Origin: Paenibacillus paridis
Lineage (GTDB): Bacteria; Bacillota; Bacilli; Paenibacillales; Paenibacillaceae
Length of the DNA stretch: 64,000 nucleotides
NCBI RefSeq assembly: GCF_006345825.1
Contig: NZ_VCIX01000092.1
Coordinates: 1,240,001 to 1,304,000 of the forward strand
Reading direction: 5' to 3'
This document shows, piece after piece, positions 7,768 through 17,200 of this stretch (within the stretch, counting starts at the first letter, position 1; every line of letters starts with the position of its first letter). The notes under the pieces were generated by a model. That model searched no databases. It saw only the letters and a program-made list of their open reading frames with translations, and was not told where the DNA came from. Made by a program: the position numbers and the translations under genes.

Positions 7768-8740
7768 TGCTATGGGCGGCGATAATGCTCCTAGCCTGAT
7801 TGTGCAAGGTGCGCTTGACGCGGCTGCGCAGTGGCCCGATACGGAGCTGCTGCTTGTCGGAGAAACGTCGGTGATAGAGCCGCTTATGAAAGGACAGAAG
7901 CCTGCTAACGTGACGATTTGCCACGCGGACGAGGTCATTGGTCCAGATGATGAGCCTGTGAAGGCGGTTCGCCGCAAGAAAGGGGCATCCATGGTCGTTG
8001 CCGGGCAGCTCGTTCGCGAGAAGCAGGCAGATGCAATGCTCTCGGCGGGCAACACCGGTGCTCTAATGGCTACGGGGCTTCTAGTGGTTGGAAGAATGGA
8101 CGGAATCGAACGGCCAGCGCTGGCGCCGATGATGCCAACTATGGACGATGTCGGCATTCTAACGCTCGATTTGGGAGCGAACATGGATGCGAAGCCGGAG
8201 CACTTGCTGCAGTATGCGATTATGGGCAGCATTTACCGGGCTAAGGTTCATGGGTTAGAAAAGCCGAGAGTAGGGCTTCTAAACGTGGGTACCGAAGCGA
8301 TGAAAGGAAATGAAATGGCGAAGGCTGCATTTGCCCTGCTGGAGCAAGCGCCGGTTCATTTTATCGGAAATGTGGAAGCAAGGGATGTTTTGAACCGGAA
8401 TTGCGATGTGTTGGTATGCGATGGCTTTGCCGGCAATATTATGCTTAAGGCGATGGAGGGTGCAGCGGGCACCATCTTCACATCGCTCAAGGATGCATTC
8501 GGCGAATCCTTATTGACGAAGCTTGCCGCGGCGATCATGCTGCCAAAGCTACGGTCATTAAAGAAAAGAATGGACTACAAGGAACATGGCGGCGCGCCAT
8601 TACTGGGCCTTAACGGGCTGGTAGTCAAATGCCACGGCTCTTCCGACGCTCTTGCTGTGAAAAACGCTGTAAGGCAAGCGCGAAGCGCGATTCAGGGTCA
8701 ATTGATTGAAACGATTGCAGCAGAAATCAACGGGAAGTGA
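7751..8740 (+). CDS. plsX: Phosphate acyltransferase PlsX
   Basis: PlsX converts acyl-ACP and phosphate into acyl-phosphate for PlsY, linking fatty-acid and phospholipid synthesis at the membrane. The 329 residues start with the hallmark MRIAIDAMGGDNAP. I chose GTG 7751 because AAGGAGGAAA lies 7 to 16 bases before it; longer in-frame extensions would run through fapR. The gene overlaps the last 17 bases of fapR, so translation is probably coupled. FapR-plsX adjacency is typical of Firmicutes. Confidence 0.96.
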   Translation: MRIAIDAMGGDNAPSLIVQGALDAAAQWPDTELLLVGETSVIEPLMKGQKPANVTICHADEVIGPDDEPVKAVRRKKGASMVVAGQLVREKQADAMLSAGNTGALMATGLLVVGRMDGIERPALAPMMPTMDDVGILTLDLGANMDAKPEHLLQYAIMGSIYRAKVHGLEKPRVGLLNVGTEAMKGNEMAKAAFALLEQAPVHFIGNVEARDVLNRNCDVLVCDGFAGNIMLKAMEGAAGTIFTSLKDAFGESLLTKLAAAIMLPKLRSLKKRMDYKEHGGAPLLGLNGLVVKCHGSSDALAVKNAVRQARSAIQGQLIETIAAEINGK

Positions 8741-8749
8741 GTGTGCGAA

Positions 8750-9736
8750 ATGGGTTTACATCCTGTAGGAATTCTTGGAACTGGCAAGTATGTTCCTGAA
8801 CGTATTTTATCGAACAAAGAGCTGGAAGCGATGGTAGAGACGAACGATGAATGGATCGTTACGCGTACAGGCATTAAGGAACGCCGCCTAGCAGCAGCAG
8901 ACGAGGCTACTTCTGATCTTGCGCTGTATGCTTCGCAAAAGGCGATTGCCGCTGCTGGCCTGACAGCAGAGGATATCGATTTGATCATCGTTGCAACGAT
9001 TACGCCGGATATGTTTTTTCCTTCGACGGCCTGTCTTCTGCAGGATAAGCTTGGAGCGAAAAAAGCGGCGGCATTCGATTTGTCAGCAGCCTGCTCAGGC
9101 TTCATTTACGGACTGGCAACAGGCTCCAGCATGATTGCCAGCGGCATGTATAAGCATGTACTCGTTGTAGGGGCAGAGACGCTATCGCGCATTACCGATT
9201 ATACGGACCGCAATACCTGTATTCTTTTTGGTGATGGAGCTGGCGCTGTAGTGCTCGGGCAGGTCGAAGAAGGCCGCGGCTTCCAATCCTTCAAGCTTGG
9301 AGCGGATGGCAGCGGCGGTGATTTGCTTAAAGTCAGCGGCGGAGGCTCGCGTACGCCAGCAACGGAAGAAAGCGTTCAAACCAAGCAGCATTATATTCAT
9401 ATGGCTGGCAATGATGTCTTTAAATTCGCGGTAAGAATAATGGGCAGCGTTGCGGAGGAAGCTTTGGAGATGGCAGGCATTGCGAAGGAAGACATTAGCC
9501 TGTTGGTTCCTCATCAAGCGAATATTCGCATTATCCAATCTGCACTTAATCGACTGAATTTGTCCGAAGACAAAGCTATGATTAATTTGGATCAGTATGG
9601 AAATATGTCCTCAGCCTCGATTCCTGTTGCTTTGGCGGAAGCTGTAGAGCAAGGCCGTGTGAAAGAAGGCGACAAAATCGTGCTCGTGGGCTTTGGCGGC
9701 GGCTTGACTTGGGGCGCATCGGTGCTAGTTTGGTAA
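8750..9736 (+). CDS. fabH: Beta-ketoacyl-ACP synthase III (FabH)
   Basis: FabH starts each fatty-acid chain by condensing an acyl-CoA primer with malonyl-ACP. The thiolase-fold protein has the Cys-His-Asn triad: Cys115 in AACSGF, His in VPHQANIRI and Asn in YGNMSSAS. I preferred ATG 8750 (328 residues) to GTG 8741, which abuts the plsX stop with its SD too close. Branched-chain primers are usual in Bacillales, but specificity cannot be read here. In B. subtilis fabHA lies elsewhere; here it is inside the plsX-fabD interval, as in Escherichia coli. Confidence 0.95.
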   Translation: MGLHPVGILGTGKYVPERILSNKELEAMVETNDEWIVTRTGIKERRLAAADEATSDLALYASQKAIAAAGLTAEDIDLIIVATITPDMFFPSTACLLQDKLGAKKAAAFDLSAACSGFIYGLATGSSMIASGMYKHVLVVGAETLSRITDYTDRNTCILFGDGAGAVVLGQVEEGRGFQSFKLGADGSGGDLLKVSGGGSRTPATEESVQTKQHYIHMAGNDVFKFAVRIMGSVAEEALEMAGIAKEDISLLVPHQANIRIIQSALNRLNLSEDKAMINLDQYGNMSSASIPVALAEAVEQGRVKEGDKIVLVGFGGGLTWGASVLVW

Positions 9737-9857
9737 TTTAAAGTGTATAGAAACACCATTTGCATTCTAAATAGGATCGGTTTATATTTCACCGCGGAAT
9801 AGCATTGTCGCTCTTGAGAGGGCACAAGCGGTTTACGCGTGTAATGGAGGAATTCAA

Positions 9858-10781
9858 TTGAGTAAAACGGCATTTGTATTCCCGGGACAAGGCGCGCAGG
9901 CCGTGGGAATGGGTAAGGATATTTATGAGGCTTATGACCGATCGCGGGCTATTTTTGAACAAGCCGATAAAGCACTGGACTTTTCCCTAAGCAATATCAT
10001 ATTTGAAGGACCTGAAGAGACACTCAAACAAACGGCGAATACACAGCCTGCACTTCTAACTGTTAGCGTCGCTATGCTGGAAGCATTGGCCGAGCGAGGG
10101 CTGAAGGCGGATTATGTAGCTGGCCACAGCCTTGGCGAATACAGTGCTTTGGTTGCTGCAGGCGTATTATCGTTTGAAGATGCGGTTCGCACCGTTAGGG
10201 CGAGAGGCCAGTATATGGAGCAGGCGGTTCCAAGCGGACAAGGCGCAATGGCGGCCGTATTGGGTGCTGAACGGGAGACTTTGGCAGCACTATGTGCAGC
10301 GGTGACAACGGAGGGTTCGGCAGTTGAACTGGCAAATGTGAATTGTCCCGGACAGATTGTCGTATCAGGAACCGCAGCCGGCGTACAAGCTATTGTCGAG
10401 CGCGGCAAGGAAGAATCAGGCGCCAAACGCGTCATTCCCCTTGAAGTCAGCGGACCCTTCCACTCCTCGCTCATGAAGCCAGCAGCCGTTAATTTGGAGT
10501 CCGTTCTAGCGGGCATCCAGATGCAGGATGCCGCTATCCCTGTTGTTGCAAACGTTACTGCACGCACGGTGACGGCAGCAAATGAAATTCGGGGGCTGCT
10601 TGTAGAACAGGTCTATTCACCCGTATTATGGGAAGACAGCATTCGCTATCTGATCGAGCAGGGCGTGGATACTTTTGTAGAAATTGGTTCAGGCACGGTT
10701 CTAGCTGGCTTAATCAAAAAAATCGACAAAAATGTACGCGTTATATCGGTAAACAGCAGTTCTGCGCTCGAAGCGCTGTAG
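9858..10781 (+). CDS. fabD: Malonyl-CoA:ACP S-malonyltransferase
   Basis: FabD loads malonyl groups from CoA onto ACP, supplying every elongation step. The 307-residue protein shows the FVFPGQGAQ start, the nucleophile Ser91 in GHSLG and the partner His in GPFHSSLM near 199. Translation starts at TTG 9858, placed by GGAGG at 9846-9850. The 121 bases between fabH and fabD contain no convincing promoter or terminator, so cotranscription is likely. Confidence 0.96.
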   Translation: MSKTAFVFPGQGAQAVGMGKDIYEAYDRSRAIFEQADKALDFSLSNIIFEGPEETLKQTANTQPALLTVSVAMLEALAERGLKADYVAGHSLGEYSALVAAGVLSFEDAVRTVRARGQYMEQAVPSGQGAMAAVLGAERETLAALCAAVTTEGSAVELANVNCPGQIVVSGTAAGVQAIVERGKEESGAKRVIPLEVSGPFHSSLMKPAAVNLESVLAGIQMQDAAIPVVANVTARTVTAANEIRGLLVEQVYSPVLWEDSIRYLIEQGVDTFVEIGSGTVLAGLIKKIDKNVRVISVNSSSALEAL

Positions 10782-10812
10782 GAAAAGAATGAAGTAGAGT
10801 GGAGGCGATAGG

Positions 10813-11562
10813 ATGTTTGCCAGCTTGGAAGGTAAAAAAGCACTCGTAACCGGGGCTTCGCGCGGCATAGGAAGAGCGATAGCTGTCGCTCTTGCCGAAG
10901 CAGGTGCGGATGTTGCCATCAACTACTCCGGAAGCGAGGCGGCAGCAGCGGAAACAGCACAGGCTGTGGAAGCGCTCGGCAGGCGCGCAATCGTCATCAA
11001 GGCAAATGTCGGCAAAGCGGACGAGTTTGACTCGATGGTCAAGGAAGTCATCGAGCAATTCGGATCGGTCGACATCTTGGTGAATAATGCAGGTATTACA
11101 AGAGATAATTTAATCATGCGTATGAAGGAAGACGAGTTCGACCAAGTCATTGAAACGAACCTTAAGGGCGTGTTCAATGGGATTAAGGCAGTTACCCGTC
11201 CGATGATGAAGCAGCGCTCGGGCCGCATTATCAACATTTCATCCGTTGTTGGTGTGCTCGGCAATCCTGGCCAAGCGAACTATGTCGCGGCTAAGGCGGG
11301 CGTTATTGGCCTTACCAAGGCCAGCGCGCGCGAGCTCGCCTCCAGGGGCATCACTGTTAACTGCGTTGCCCCTGGCTTTATACAAACCGAGATGACGGAT
11401 AAGCTTCCGGAAGAAATGCGCCAATCGTTAGCCGGCCAGATTCCGCTTGCCCGTCTCGGCGATCCGAGCGACATCGCAAACGCGGTCCGTTTTCTTGCTT
11501 CGGATGCCTCCGCTTATATGACGGGGCAAACGGTGCATGTGGACGGCGGCATGTATATGTAA
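10813..11562 (+). CDS. fabG: 3-oxoacyl-[ACP] reductase FabG
   Basis: FabG reduces beta-ketoacyl-ACP with NADPH. The 249-residue short-chain dehydrogenase has the nucleotide loop TGASRGIG (13-20), the NNAG motif (91-94), and catalytic Ser143/144, Tyr157 and Lys161 (YVAAK). The family C-terminus, DGGMYM, is intact. ATG 10813 follows GGAGGCGATAGG. Its place between fabD and acpP makes the assignment to fatty-acid synthesis, rather than to another SDR role, secure. Confidence 0.97.
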   Translation: MFASLEGKKALVTGASRGIGRAIAVALAEAGADVAINYSGSEAAAAETAQAVEALGRRAIVIKANVGKADEFDSMVKEVIEQFGSVDILVNNAGITRDNLIMRMKEDEFDQVIETNLKGVFNGIKAVTRPMMKQRSGRIINISSVVGVLGNPGQANYVAAKAGVIGLTKASARELASRGITVNCVAPGFIQTEMTDKLPEEMRQSLAGQIPLARLGDPSDIANAVRFLASDASAYMTGQTVHVDGGMYM

Positions 11563-11653
11563 CACCGATTAATTTGGCAATCCGGAATTAAAACGGTTAC
11601 GTATGGCATTTTATCTTTAATTCTCGTATAATACCATGGAGGAGGTGAACCGG

Positions 11654-11887
11654 ATGTCCGAAGTAGTAGATCGCGTAAAACGTATCGTCATCGACCGACT
11701 TGGCGTGGACGAAGCGGAAGTTACACTAGAAGCTTCATTTAAAGATGACCTCGGCGCTGACTCTCTTGATGTCGTTGAATTGGTCATGGAGCTAGAAGAC
11801 GAGTTTGATATGGAAATTTCTGATGAAGATGCTGAGACTATCACCACTGTGGGAGAAGTAGTTAAATACATACAATCTCATACGTAA
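11654..11887 (+). CDS. acpP: Acyl carrier protein
   Basis: This is a 77-residue acidic four-helix carrier whose Ser37 in DSLD receives the 4'-phosphopantetheine arm. It shuttles intermediates between all Fab enzymes and PlsX. ATG 11654 is fixed by GGAGGTGA at 11641-11648; the longer frame from 11636 runs through that site. A hairpin follows the stop, so high acpP dosage could be uncoupled from fabF downstream. Confidence 0.98.
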   Translation: MSEVVDRVKRIVIDRLGVDEAEVTLEASFKDDLGADSLDVVELVMELEDEFDMEISDEDAETITTVGEVVKYIQSHT

Positions 11888-11894
11888 GAAGGAC

Positions 11895-11921
11895 AAGTCC
11901 CGTTTGTAACAAACGGGACTT
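11895..11921 (+). terminator. Hairpin terminator after acpP
   Basis: AAGTCCCGTTTG (11895-11906) pairs perfectly with CAAACGGGACTT (11910-11921) around a TAA loop. The tail is only CTCTCC, so termination may be partial and fabF may still receive read-through. The rest of the 268-base gap to fabF shows nothing else I can name. Confidence 0.75.
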
Positions 11922-12155
11922 CTCTCCATCTAAACGGTTTTGACCGTCAGAATGACATGAAAGATACATGCAGGTATACGCAATGATTTTATACCTCCTT
12001 ATATTTCGAGCGTAAAGGCTCTTACTGTCGAAGAACGGTCTGGCTTGGTTTTACCAAGAAATATAAGCAGGGTATACGCGGTACGGTCATATCGACTGAT
12101 TATTTATACAAGGACGAGCCCGCTCGTCTATATGCTGGACATAGAGGTGAATCGA

Positions 12156-13397
12156 ATGAAACAAAGAGTTGTGGTTACGGGCATGGGCGTTATTACGTCG
12201 CTCGGTTCCGATTTGGAGCAATTCTGGGGCAACCTGCTGGAAGGGAAATCAGGGGTATCGGTTGTTGAGGCTTTCGATTTCTCTGAATATCCGACCTATA
12301 TTGCCGCAGAAGTGAAAAATTTTAATCCGGAAGATTATGGTTTAGATAAGAAAGAAGCACGCAGAATGGACCGTTTTGTGCAATTTGCCGCAGTAGCGAG
12401 CCAATTGGCGGTTAAGGATGCGGATTTGCAAATCGGCCAAAATGCTGACGCTGAGCGCGTAGGCGTAATGGTAGGCTCGGGAATCGGCGGACTTGGAACA
12501 TGGGAAGACCAGCATAACATTTTGCTGGAGAAGGGTCCTAAGCGGGTCAGCCCTTTCTTTATCCCGATGATGATTGCCAATATGGCATCCGGACAAGTTT
12601 CGATGCTGACTGGCGCGAAAGGTCCTAACAGCACAGCGGTTACCGCTTGTGCGACAGGAACTCATTCCATCGGTGATTCCTTTAAGCTCATTCAGCGCGG
12701 CGATGCCGACGTTATGATTGCCGGCGGAGCTGAAGCGACGATCAGGCCTACGGGTATGGCGGGCTTTTGCTCGATGCGCGCAATGTCTGTTCGCAACGAC
12801 GAGCCAGCGAAGGCAAGCCGTCCATTTGACATCGACCGTGACGGTTTTGTCATGGGTGAAGGCGCGGGCGTCTTGGTGCTTGAATCGCTTGAGCATGCAC
12901 AAGCGCGCGGAGCGAAGATTTATGCGGAAGTGATCGGGTATGGCATGAGCGGAGATGCCCACCATATGACTGAGCCAGACCCGGATGGGGCTGCGCGCTG
13001 CATGGTGAAGGCGTTCAAGGATGCCGGCATTGAGCCTTCTGAGATCGATTATATCAACGCGCACGGGACATCTACCCCTGTCGGCGACCGCTCGGAGACC
13101 AAAGCGATCAAGAAGGCGCTTGGCGACCATGCTTATAAGGTTGCTGTCAGCTCAACCAAATCGATGACCGGTCATTTGCTTGGAGCTGCCGGAGGCGTGG
13201 AAGCTGTTATTTTGGGCTTGACGCTCAAGAACGGCATTATTGCGCCAACGATTAATTTAGACAATCCAGACCCGGAATGCGATCTGGATTACGTTCCTAA
13301 TAAACCGCGTGAGGCGGATGTGAAAATCGCGCTTTCCAACTCATTCGGATTCGGCGGTCATAATGCATCGATCGTGATGAAAGTTTATGAAGCGTGA
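12156..13397 (+). CDS. fabF: Beta-ketoacyl-ACP synthase II (FabF)
   Basis: FabF carries out the elongating Claisen condensations. The 413-residue protein has nucleophile Cys165 in TACATG, the two catalytic histidines in HGTSTPVGD and the GHLLGAAG segment, and the C-terminal NSFGFGGHN glycine loop. ATG 12156 follows AGAGGTGA at 12143-12150; the frame extends upstream to 12045 but without a start signal. Its stop overlaps rnc by 11 bases. In B. subtilis fabF pairs with fabHA elsewhere, so placement after acpP follows the E. coli layout. Confidence 0.96.
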   Translation: MKQRVVVTGMGVITSLGSDLEQFWGNLLEGKSGVSVVEAFDFSEYPTYIAAEVKNFNPEDYGLDKKEARRMDRFVQFAAVASQLAVKDADLQIGQNADAERVGVMVGSGIGGLGTWEDQHNILLEKGPKRVSPFFIPMMIANMASGQVSMLTGAKGPNSTAVTACATGTHSIGDSFKLIQRGDADVMIAGGAEATIRPTGMAGFCSMRAMSVRNDEPAKASRPFDIDRDGFVMGEGAGVLVLESLEHAQARGAKIYAEVIGYGMSGDAHHMTEPDPDGAARCMVKAFKDAGIEPSEIDYINAHGTSTPVGDRSETKAIKKALGDHAYKVAVSSTKSMTGHLLGAAGGVEAVILGLTLKNGIIAPTINLDNPDPECDLDYVPNKPREADVKIALSNSFGFGGHNASIVMKVYEA

Positions 13398-14091
13398 TTC
13401 CTTCTATGAGCTGCAGCAGCGGCTTCAGCTCAGCTTTAAACGGACGAAGCTGCTTCGGCAAGCCTTTACGCATACCTCTTATGTGAATGAGCATAAGCGC
13501 GGTTCGGCTCAGGATAATGAACGTCTGGAGTTTTTGGGAGATGCAGTGCTGCAATTGCTAGTCTCGGAGTATTTATTCTCTACGTATCCGCAGCGTCCGG
13601 AAGGCGAACTGACAAGAATGCGCGCTTCCATTGTCTGTGAGCCTTCCCTAGCGCAATTCGCGGAGCGGCTGGAGCTAGGCTCTCACGTCCTTCTTGGGCG
13701 AGGGGAAGAACAGCTCGGCGGCAGACAGCGGCAAGCGTTGCTTGCTGACTTGTTTGAATCTTTTGTCGGGGCGATTTATTTAGATGCCGGCATCGAGCAA
13801 ACGAGAGCATTTCTGAATGAACATATGTTTCCGTTCGTGGAATCGAATGACTACGGTCTGCTCGTGAAGGATTCCAAGTCCAAGCTGCAGGAGCGTTCGC
13901 AGCATCACGGGCTTGGTGCGGTCGAATACCGGATTATCGAAGAACGTGGACCTGCGCATGACCGTGAATTTGTAGTTGAGGTGTATCTCGGGGAAGAACG
14001 CTTCGGCGTTGGAAGCGGGAGAACGAAGAAGGAAGCGGAGCAGCGTGCGGCAGCTGAAGCATGGCGCACCTTGTCGCAGGAGCAAGCTTAA
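13387..14091 (+). CDS. rnc: Ribonuclease III
   Basis: RNase III cleaves double-stranded RNA, including rRNA precursors. The 234-residue enzyme has the N-terminal endonuclease domain with signature NERLEFLGDAVL (44-55) and the second acidic cluster ADLFESFVGAIYLD. A dsRNA-binding domain (about 160-230) ends with GSGRTKKEAEQRAA. The start overlaps the end of fabF, so expression is tied to the lipid cluster. The rnc-smc-ftsY order is conserved in Bacillales. Confidence 0.96.
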   Translation: MKRDSFYELQQRLQLSFKRTKLLRQAFTHTSYVNEHKRGSAQDNERLEFLGDAVLQLLVSEYLFSTYPQRPEGELTRMRASIVCEPSLAQFAERLELGSHVLLGRGEEQLGGRQRQALLADLFESFVGAIYLDAGIEQTRAFLNEHMFPFVESNDYGLLVKDSKSKLQERSQHHGLGAVEYRIIEERGPAHDREFVVEVYLGEERFGVGSGRTKKEAEQRAAAEAWRTLSQEQA

Positions 14092-14099
14092 GCAGCGAA

Positions 14100-14147
14100 G
14101 AGAGTGTCCTAGCAGGTCATGCGATCTGATTGGACGCTCTCTTTTTT
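14100..14147 (+). terminator. Rho-independent terminator after rnc
   Basis: GAGAGTGTCC (14100-14109) pairs with GGACGCTCTC (14132-14141), with one G-T wobble, and TTTTTT follows. It separates the lipid/rnc unit from smc. Confidence 0.85.
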
Positions 14148-14228
14148 ATGATGAGAAGTGCTTGCGAAGTTGTTCTTCAAGGCAGGGGCGGCACTGCAGG
14201 ATGAGTCCGGCTTTGCCCGTCAATATGG

Positions 14229-14257
14229 TTATCAAGGCCCATGAGATGTGGTACAAT
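14229..14257 (+). promoter_or_regulatory. Possible smc promoter
   Basis: TTATCA (14229-14234) and TACAAT (14252-14257) are separated by 17 bases, 24 bases before the smc start. The -10 is good and the -35 is moderate. The position after the rnc terminator supports the call. Confidence 0.45.
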
Positions 14258-14281
14258 GAGGGGTGAGGTGAAAACCAAGAT

Positions 14282-17200
14282 ATGTTTCTGAAACGGATCG
14301 AATTATCAGGCTTTAAGTCTTTCGCCGATCGGACTGAAATGGAGTTTGTAACCGGAATTACTGCGGTGGTCGGGCCAAATGGCAGCGGTAAAAGCAATAT
14401 TTCAGACGGCATACGCTGGGTGCTTGGCGAGCAAAGCGCCAAGAGCTTGCGCGGCGGCAAGATGGAGGATATTATTTTTGCAGGCAGCGATGCCCGCAAA
14501 GCTGTCAACTACAGCGAGGTTTCGCTCACGCTCGATAATGCCGACGGCGCGCTGCCGCTCGAGTATAACGAGGTGACGGTCACGCGGCGCGTTCATCGGA
14601 GCGGCGACAGCGAATATTTGATTAATAAGCAGCCATGTCGGCTAAAAGATATTACCGAGCTGTTTATGGATACCGGTATCGGTAAAGAGGCCTACTCCAT
14701 TATTGGACAAGGCCGCATTGAAGAGATTTTAAGCACGCGCTCGGAGGATCGGCGCGGAATTTTCGAGGAAGCCTCCGGCATTGTCAAGTACAAGTCACGC
14801 AAGCGCGAGGCGCAGAGAAAGCTGGACGAGACGGAGCAAAATTTGCTGCGCATCCACGACCTTGTGACGGAGCTTGAGGATCAGGTTACTCCGCTGCGCA
14901 AGCAATCGGAGAAAGCCATTCACTTCAAGTCGCTCAAGGAGAAACTGAAAACAAAAGAAATCTCGATGTACGTACATAGCATTGAGCAAATTCACGGTTC
15001 ATGGACGGAAGCGAATGGCAAGCTTGAGCGCTTGAAGCAAGAAGAGCTTCAGTTGTCCACGGTGGTGAGCAAGCACGACGCGCATCTGGAGAAGGATCGT
15101 CATCAACTGCGCGAGCTAGAGCATGCTCTCGACCAGCTTCATGAAGCGATGCTCCAAATTAGCGAGGACTTCGAAAAATGCGAAGGCTACGGCGAGGTGC
15201 TTAAGGAGCGCAAACGCAATCTTGAGCAGAACAAACGTCAGCTGGAGGAGTCGATTGCTGCACAGGATGCCCGGATCGGCACGATGACGCAGGAAGAAGC
15301 AGAGTTCCGCAGCCGCGCAGCTGCATTGCAGCTTCAGCTGGCTGATCTCCGCGCAAAAATATCCGATGAAGAAGCCCGCTTGCTGGGTGTAGCCGGCGGA
15401 GCGGTTGCCGATGCGGAAGAAACGCTTAAGGGTGAGCTTCTTGAGGTGCTTAGTTCAATGGCTCAGCATCGCAACGAAATTCGTTACGCGGCGCAGCAGC
15501 AGGAAACGCTTCAGCGCCGAATGGAGAGAATCAGCGAGGACGAGAGCAAATGGCTGGAGCAGCAAACCAAGCTGGACGCCAGGCGATTAGAACTCGCGGA
15601 GGCACTGGAATCGACGCTTACGCGCCTTGAACAAGCGAGAAACAAAACCCTTACGGAATCCGAGCAGGTTAGAACGATTTCGCAAGGATTGGAAGAAGTT
15701 ACGCTAGCGATACGCAAGTGGGAGCAGAAGCTTGACAGTCATGTTTCCAGACGCGATACGATGAAGGAAATGCAGGATGCGCTTGATGGCTTTATGCAGG
15801 GTGTCAAAGAAGTGCTGAAAGCATCAAGACGCGGCAATAGCGGGATTACGGGTGTCCATGGCGCGGTGGCAGAGCTGCTTCGTGTGCCTGAACGCATTGA
15901 GACTGCCGTAGAGACAGCGCTTGGCGGAGCCTTGCAGCATATCGTTATGGAAGATGAGAAAACGGCGCGCACCGCGATCGCCTTCCTCAAACAGCGTCAG
16001 CTCGGACGAGCGACGTTCCTTCCATTGGATGTCATTCGAGGCAGGCAAGTGCCTGAACACGACAGGCGAACCGCAGAAACCATTGAAGGCTTCGTTGGGG
16101 TTGCAGCGGATTTGGTGAGCTCGGATTCTCGCTACTCGGCAATCGTAAACAGTTTGCTAGGCAACGTGCTGCTTGCGGAAACGCTGGAACAAGCGAACCG
16201 CATTGCTTCCAAGTGCCAATACCGTTACCGGGTCGTTACGCTTGAAGGCGATGTGGTTAACGCAGGTGGTTCCATGACAGGGGGCAGCCTCCAGAAGAAG
16301 GGAGCCAGCCTGCTCGGCCGCCAGAGGCAAATTGATTCGCTCGACCAAGAAATCAAGGACTCTGAAAGAATGGTGGAGCAGCTGCGGAACAAGCTCAGCG
16401 ATTTGCGCAAAGAGCATTCCATCCGTTCCCATAATATAGAAGAGCTTCGCGCGGAAGGCGAGAAAAGCCGGATTGAAGAACAGCAAATTAGAGCCGAGCT
16501 GCAGCAGCTTCATAACGAAGCCAAGCATTTGGACGAGCAGCGCCAGCTGTATTCGGCAGACCGTAATACGCATTTGTCTGAGCAAAAAGACGTTCAGACG
16601 GCGGCAGCGGCAGCAGAGAAGCGTTTGGAGCAGCTTGTTGTGGATGAAGCAAGGCTGCAGGAAGCGATTCGGATGGCCGAAGAGCGGCGCAAAGCAAGCG
16701 AATCCGCCAAGGAAGAGCTTCAGGGTCAGCTTACCGACATTAAGATAGCTGCGGCGAAGGCAGATCAGGAAAGATTGTCATACGAGGATCAGTCTGCACG
16801 CGTGCGGACAGAGATCCAACGGGCAAAGCAAGAGCTGCAAGGGCAGCGTTCGTTGTTGGTTCAACAGGAAGAGGAGCTCGCTAGACATAACCAGGAAATG
16901 GTGAATCAAATCGAGCAGCTCAACCATCTGCGCATTAAAAAACAAGAGTGCGGAGAACAGACGGATCTGAAACGGTCGGCGCGGGCGCAGCGAATTGCGG
17001 AGCTCGATTTAGGCGAGAGTGAGACGAAGGAGCAGCGCGCGCAGCTGAGGCAAGTGGAAGAGCAAATGCGTCAGACTGAAATTGCCGCGAACCGTCTGGA
17101 CGTAGAGCTCGATAATCTGCTTCGCAAGCTTAGTGAGGAATACGAGCTGAGCTATGAGCTGGCGAAAGAAGAGTACCCTGTGCCGGAAGACGTCATTGGG

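Noticed and set aside
12026..12032. TGTCGAA (Spo0A-box core) upstream of fabF
   Set aside because: A single seven-base match is expected several times in 64 kb, and nothing else links fabF to Spo0A.
12342..13130. Long minus-strand frame (262 residues) opposite fabF
   Set aside because: It mirrors codon positions of the clear FabF gene and has no domain; similar shadows opposite smc, coaD and fliY were also dropped.
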